A stretch of DNA of 16,807 nucleotides. Origin: JBGSWL01 sp041752455. Lineage in GTDB: Bacteria > Pseudomonadota > Alphaproteobacteria > Rhizobiales > Rhizobiaceae. Each line of letters begins with the position of its first letter. Position 1 is the first letter of the stretch. A program made the translations under genes and the position numbers. The notes under the pieces were generated by a model. It was not told the origin of the DNA, ran no database searches, and worked only from the letters and a program-made list of their open reading frames with translations. The DNA lies in assembly GCA_041752455.1 (NCBI GenBank), contig JBGSWL010000154.1, positions 1-16,807 on the forward strand. The letters are read 5' to 3'. Positions 13,885-16,807 of this stretch are shown here, one piece after another.

Positions 13885-14850
13885 ATGTCGACAATCAGCG
13901 GCTATCACCATCTGACGATGAGCACCGACGGAGCTCAGGAAGATTTCGACTTCTACACCAAGGATCTGGGCCTCTATTCGGTCAAGCGCACGGTGCTGTT
14001 CGACGGAACGATCCCGGTCTATCACCTCTACTACGGCTCGCGGAATGGCCACGAGTCGACGATCATCACGACCTTCCCGTTCCGCAAACCCGGCGTTTAT
14101 GGCCGCCGCGGCACCAACCAGTCGAAGATCGTGCAGCAGGCGATCCCGGTCGGCGCCTCCGACTTCTGGGTCAACCGGCTGAACGAGCGCGGCATTGCCG
14201 CCACCAAGTCGAACCGGTTCGGCCTTGATCGCGTGGACTTCAAGCATCCGTGCGGGATCGAACTGCAACTGGTTGAAAACCCCGGTGACAACCGGACTCC
14301 GATTGCCAACGAGGAGCAGGGCATCTCGGCCGAACACGGCATCAAGGGCATTTATGGCGGCGTCGTCGCGGTCACCGATCGCAACGCGATGGACGACTTT
14401 TTGACCATCGCCTTGCCGCTGAAAAAGATGGCCGACGATGAAAACGGCATGGCCTATGAAGTGCCGAACGCAAACGGCCCGCGCAGCGTCGTTGAGGTCA
14501 TGGAAGTGCGGGACCAGCCGCAGGGGACCTGGACGCTGTCCGGTGGGACCATCCACCACTTTGCGCTCAATACCGGCAATGAGGAAAACCAGATGAAGCT
14601 GCGCGCCCATATCGAGGGCCTCGGCTTCACCGACATTTCTGAGCAGAAGGACCGCAACTACTTCAAGTCCTGCTACGTCCGCTCGCCGGGTGGTGCCCTG
14701 TTCGAACTGGCCTGGACGGTTCCGGAAGGTTGGGCGAAGGATGAGCCGGCCGACGCGATCGGCAAGACCCTGGTGTTCCCGCCATGGTTTGAAGACCGCC
14801 GGGCCGAACTGATTGCAGGCCTTGAGCCGGCCAGCTTCCAGGATGCCTGA
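13885..14850 (+). CDS. PcpA/LinE-like hydroquinone ring-cleaving dioxygenase (VOC superfamily)
   Basis: A 321-residue protein with two VOC modules (about 1-135 and 150-280). It resembles PcpA and LinE, Fe(II) enzymes that open the ring of (chloro)hydroquinones next to a hydroxyl in pentachlorophenol and lindane breakdown. Shared stretches include KRTVLFDGTIPVYHLYYG (34-51), TTFPFRKPGVYGRRGTNQ (62-79), GTWTLSGGTIHH (214-225) and NYFKSCYVRSPGGALFELAW (258-277). The His-His-Glu iron site is visible as H9 (GYHHL), H225 (IHHFAL) and E274 (LFELA). The family also includes MhqO-type quinone-detoxifying dioxygenases. The ATG at 13885 has GGAGG 7 bases upstream; the longer frame back to 13744 lies inside the previous gene. 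It follows the intradiol gene by 19 bases and precedes maleylacetate reductase, so hydroquinone or a substituted hydroquinone is a likely substrate. Confidence 0.85.
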   Translation: MSTISGYHHLTMSTDGAQEDFDFYTKDLGLYSVKRTVLFDGTIPVYHLYYGSRNGHESTIITTFPFRKPGVYGRRGTNQSKIVQQAIPVGASDFWVNRLNERGIAATKSNRFGLDRVDFKHPCGIELQLVENPGDNRTPIANEEQGISAEHGIKGIYGGVVAVTDRNAMDDFLTIALPLKKMADDENGMAYEVPNANGPRSVVEVMEVRDQPQGTWTLSGGTIHHFALNTGNEENQMKLRAHIEGLGFTDISEQKDRNYFKSCYVRSPGGALFELAWTVPEGWAKDEPADAIGKTLVFPPWFEDRRAELIAGLEPASFQDA

Positions 14851-14907
14851 GGTGATGGCGAGCCTTCGGATCCATATGTCGGGACGCCGGACTATCGAGG
14901 CGCAGCC

Positions 14908-15978
14908 ATGACCGTGATCTTGCCTGAAACCTTCGTGTTTGCGGGCATCACCACCCGTGTCGTGTTCGGCTCGGGCACCTTGGCGCAGACCGGCGCCGAG
15001 GTGGAGCGCCTTGGCCGCAGCCGGGCGTTGGTTTTGTCCACCCCGCAGCAGGCTGATCAGGCAAACCACTTGGCGTCAGCCCTCGGGGCACTTTGCGTCG
15101 GCACGTTTGCCGAGGCGACGATGCACACGCCGATTGATGTCACCGGGCGCGCGGTCCTCGCTTTCGAGAACTCGGGTGCCGATTGTGTCGTCGCGATCGG
15201 CGGCGGATCGACGATCGGGCTCGGCAAGGCGATCGCCACGCGCACCGGTGCCGACCAGATCGCGATACCCACGACCTATGCCGGGTCCGAGATGACGGAC
15301 ATCCTCGGCGAAACCGAAAACGGGGTGAAGACGACCCGGCGCGATCCGTCGATCCGGCCGGAAACCGTGATCTACGATGTCGACCTGACGCTCGGCCTTC
15401 CGGCGGCGATGACGGTCACGTCGGCGCTCAATGCCATCGCCCACGGGATAGAGGCACTGTATGCGCCGGACGCCAATCCGGTCTTGTCGCTGATGGCGCT
15501 GGAAGCGATGCGCGCCTTCAAACAAGGCTTGCCGGTTCTCAAATCCGATCCGGAAAACCGGCAGGCGCGCGCTTCGGTTCTCTATGGCGCCTGGCTTTGC
15601 TCGACCGCGCTCGGTCATGTGACGATGGGCCTGCATCACAAGCTCGCGCACACGATCGGCGGGACCTTCAACACGCCGCATGCCGATACCCACGCCATCC
15701 TGCTGCCACACACGGCAGGGTTCAACGCCGGCGGCACGGATTCGCTTGCGCCGGTCGAAATGATCTTCGGCGGCGCGCCCGGCGCTGCGCTCTGGGATTT
15801 CGCCAGGGCATCGGGCGCACCGCTCGCGCTCGCCGATCTCGGGCTGAGCCAGGCCGACCTCGACAAGGCCGCCGATCTGGCCGTGCAGAACAGTTACAAA
15901 AATCCCCGGCCCTTCAATCGGGCCGACATCCGCGACCTCCTGCAGGCGGCCTGGGAGGGCCGTCGGCCGGGCATCTGA
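14908..15978 (+). CDS. Maleylacetate reductase
   Basis: A 356-residue member of the iron-alcohol-dehydrogenase superfamily, at the usual length for maleylacetate reductases (about 350-360). These reduce maleylacetate to 3-oxoadipate with NAD(P)H, feeding the 3-oxoadipate route to succinyl-CoA and acetyl-CoA; they also reduce chloromaleylacetates. The nucleotide-binding domain has AIGGGST (96-102) and PTTYAGSEMTDI (121-132). The C-terminal domain has SALNAIAHGIEALYA (172-186), in which Asn 175 stands where metal-binding members of the superfamily have Asp, followed by GLHHKLAHTIGGTFN (241-255) and PHADTHA (257-263). Both upstream dioxygenases would supply its substrate. GAGG lies 7 bases before the ATG. 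It starts 57 bases after the VOC gene and ends 28 bases before the binding-protein gene, so all four are probably one operon. Confidence 0.93.
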   Translation: MTVILPETFVFAGITTRVVFGSGTLAQTGAEVERLGRSRALVLSTPQQADQANHLASALGALCVGTFAEATMHTPIDVTGRAVLAFENSGADCVVAIGGGSTIGLGKAIATRTGADQIAIPTTYAGSEMTDILGETENGVKTTRRDPSIRPETVIYDVDLTLGLPAAMTVTSALNAIAHGIEALYAPDANPVLSLMALEAMRAFKQGLPVLKSDPENRQARASVLYGAWLCSTALGHVTMGLHHKLAHTIGGTFNTPHADTHAILLPHTAGFNAGGTDSLAPVEMIFGGAPGAALWDFARASGAPLALADLGLSQADLDKAADLAVQNSYKNPRPFNRADIRDLLQAAWEGRRPGI

Positions 15979-16006
15979 CATCACGTTTTCAAAGGGAGGA
16001 AAGACC

Positions 16007-16807
16007 ATGATTTCACGCAGGACACTTCTGAAGACTGCCGCCGCCACCGGTCTCGTCACCGTTGGCCCCGGCCTTGCGATGCCGGCCATCGCGCAGGGTC
16101 GCAAGATCCGCATCGGCTATGTCAGCCCGCAGACCGGACCCCTTGCCGCCTTCGCCGAAAGCGACGCCTACAACATCGAGGCGTTCCTCGCCTCGGAAGC
16201 GGGCGCGAACTTCGAGGTCATCGTCAAGGACAGCCAGTCCAACCCCAACCGCGCCGCCGAGGTCGCCAAGGAACTGATCGTCGACGACGAGATCAACCTG
16301 ATGCTCGTCGCCTCCACCCCCGAGACGACGAACCCCGTCTCGACCACCTGCGAAGCCGAGGGCGTGCCCCTGATCTCGACCATGGCGCCCTGGCAGCCCT
16401 GGTTCATCGGCCAGCAGGGCAATCCGGGCGATCCGGCGTCCTGGACGCCCTTCACCTATGCCTTCCATTACTTCTGGGGGCTGGAAGACGTGATCGCCGT
16501 CTTCACCAACATGTGGAACCAACTTGACACCAACAAGCTTGTCGGCGGCCTTTTCCCGAACGATGCCGACGGCAACGCCTGGGGCAACCCCGAGGTCGGC
16601 GTCGGCCCCGGCTTCGCGGCGGCGGGCTATACCCTGACCGATCCGGGTCGCTACCAGAACCTGACCGACGATTTCAGCGCCCAGATCAACGCCTTCAAGG
16701 CGGCGAATGTGGATATCGTGACCGGCGTGGTGATCCCGCCCGACTTCACGACCTTCTGGAACCAGGCCAAGCAGCAGGGCTTCAACCCCAAGGCCGCGAC
16801 CGTCGCC
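16007..16807 (+). CDS. ABC transporter periplasmic binding protein, branched-chain-amino-acid/aromatic type (C-terminus beyond right edge)
   Basis: The first 267 residues are visible. The N-terminus MISRRTLLKTAAATG has an SRRTLLK twin-arginine motif, then a hydrophobic core and a likely cleavage in AIA/Q near residue 29. This suggests Tat export to the periplasm. The mature part opens KIRIGYVSPQTGPLAAFAES, typical of the Peripla_BP_6 (LivJ-like) family, whose members bind amino acids, aromatic acids or other small carboxylates. The ATG has GGAGG 7 bases upstream and lies 28 bases after the maleylacetate reductase stop. It probably serves the ring-cleavage operon by capturing an aromatic precursor; the matching permease and ATPase genes would lie to the right. 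Its codon choice differs from the genes before it: Pro is mostly CCC rather than CCG. Confidence 0.88.
   Translation, partial: MISRRTLLKTAAATGLVTVGPGLAMPAIAQGRKIRIGYVSPQTGPLAAFAESDAYNIEAFLASEAGANFEVIVKDSQSNPNRAAEVAKELIVDDEINLMLVASTPETTNPVSTTCEAEGVPLISTMAPWQPWFIGQQGNPGDPASWTPFTYAFHYFWGLEDVIAVFTNMWNQLDTNKLVGGLFPNDADGNAWGNPEVGVGPGFAAAGYTLTDPGRYQNLTDDFSAQINAFKAANVDIVTGVVIPPDFTTFWNQAKQQGFNPKAATVA

Noticed and set aside
13819..16113. Long minus-strand open frames opposite the VOC dioxygenase, maleylacetate reductase and the start of the ABC binding protein (416 and 345 codons)
   Set aside because: They are antisense shadows of clearly assigned genes, with no ribosome site or family motif. One also crosses a gene boundary.
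1..16807. tRNA, rRNA, CRISPR, transposon ends or phage attachment sites
   Set aside because: I read both strands and saw no tRNA-like cloverleaf, repeat array, transposase or integrase gene, or terminal inverted repeats.

Overview
The window is a GC-rich (by eye a little above 60 % G+C), densely packed bacterial segment. Gene content and style fit an alphaproteobacterium of the Rhizobiales/Rhodobacterales type: tripartite TRAP and TctCBA uptake systems, an FCD-type GntR regulator, a LysR-controlled hydroxyquinol/hydroquinone gene set, and strong GGAGG ribosome sites. No exact species can be named. There are 16 protein genes, two of them cut by the window ends. I found no RNA gene, insertion sequence, CRISPR array or prophage. 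The largest gap without a gene is about 257 bases (8449-8705).

Region 1 (1-5451), sugar-acid uptake and breakdown. On the minus strand an FCD-family GntR regulator (3384-4079) precedes a TRAP transporter, dctP-dctQ-dctM (3347 down to 511), and an L-idonate/L-gulonate 5-dehydrogenase (500 to beyond the left edge). The divergent plus-strand gene (4219-5451) is mannonate dehydratase, uxuA. Together they suggest uptake of an aldonate or hexuronate such as L-gulonate, L-idonate, D-mannonate or D-fructuronate. A C5 oxidation and the UxuA dehydration would then lead to 2-keto-3-deoxygluconate; the UxuB step is not in the window. A classic rho-independent terminator lies between dctP and dctQ and probably sets a high ratio of binding protein to permease. 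An imperfect inverted repeat in the gntR/uxuA gap is a candidate operator.

Region 2 (5470-8448), a TctCBA tripartite tricarboxylate-type transporter on the minus strand. It has a good sigma-70-like promoter and a perfect GC-rich hairpin at the predicted 5' end of its transcript. No TctDE two-component system is present.

Region 3 (8706-11848): two family-2 glycosyltransferases coupled by an ATGA overlap on the plus strand, then a convergent cyclopropane-fatty-acyl-phospholipid synthase (cfa) on the minus strand. A 24-base near-perfect palindrome lies just upstream of cfa.

Region 4 (11968-16807), aromatic ring cleavage. A LysR regulator (minus) diverges from a plus-strand operon. The operon encodes an intradiol dioxygenase of the hydroxyquinol 1,2-dioxygenase type, a PcpA/LinE-like hydroquinone ring-cleaving dioxygenase of the VOC fold, a maleylacetate reductase, and a Tat-exported ABC binding protein that runs off the right edge. 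Both ring-cleavage routes would converge on maleylacetate, and the reductase would send it to 3-oxoadipate. The most notable observation is that the intradiol enzyme has Gln where the second iron-ligand His of the usual HxH motif is expected.
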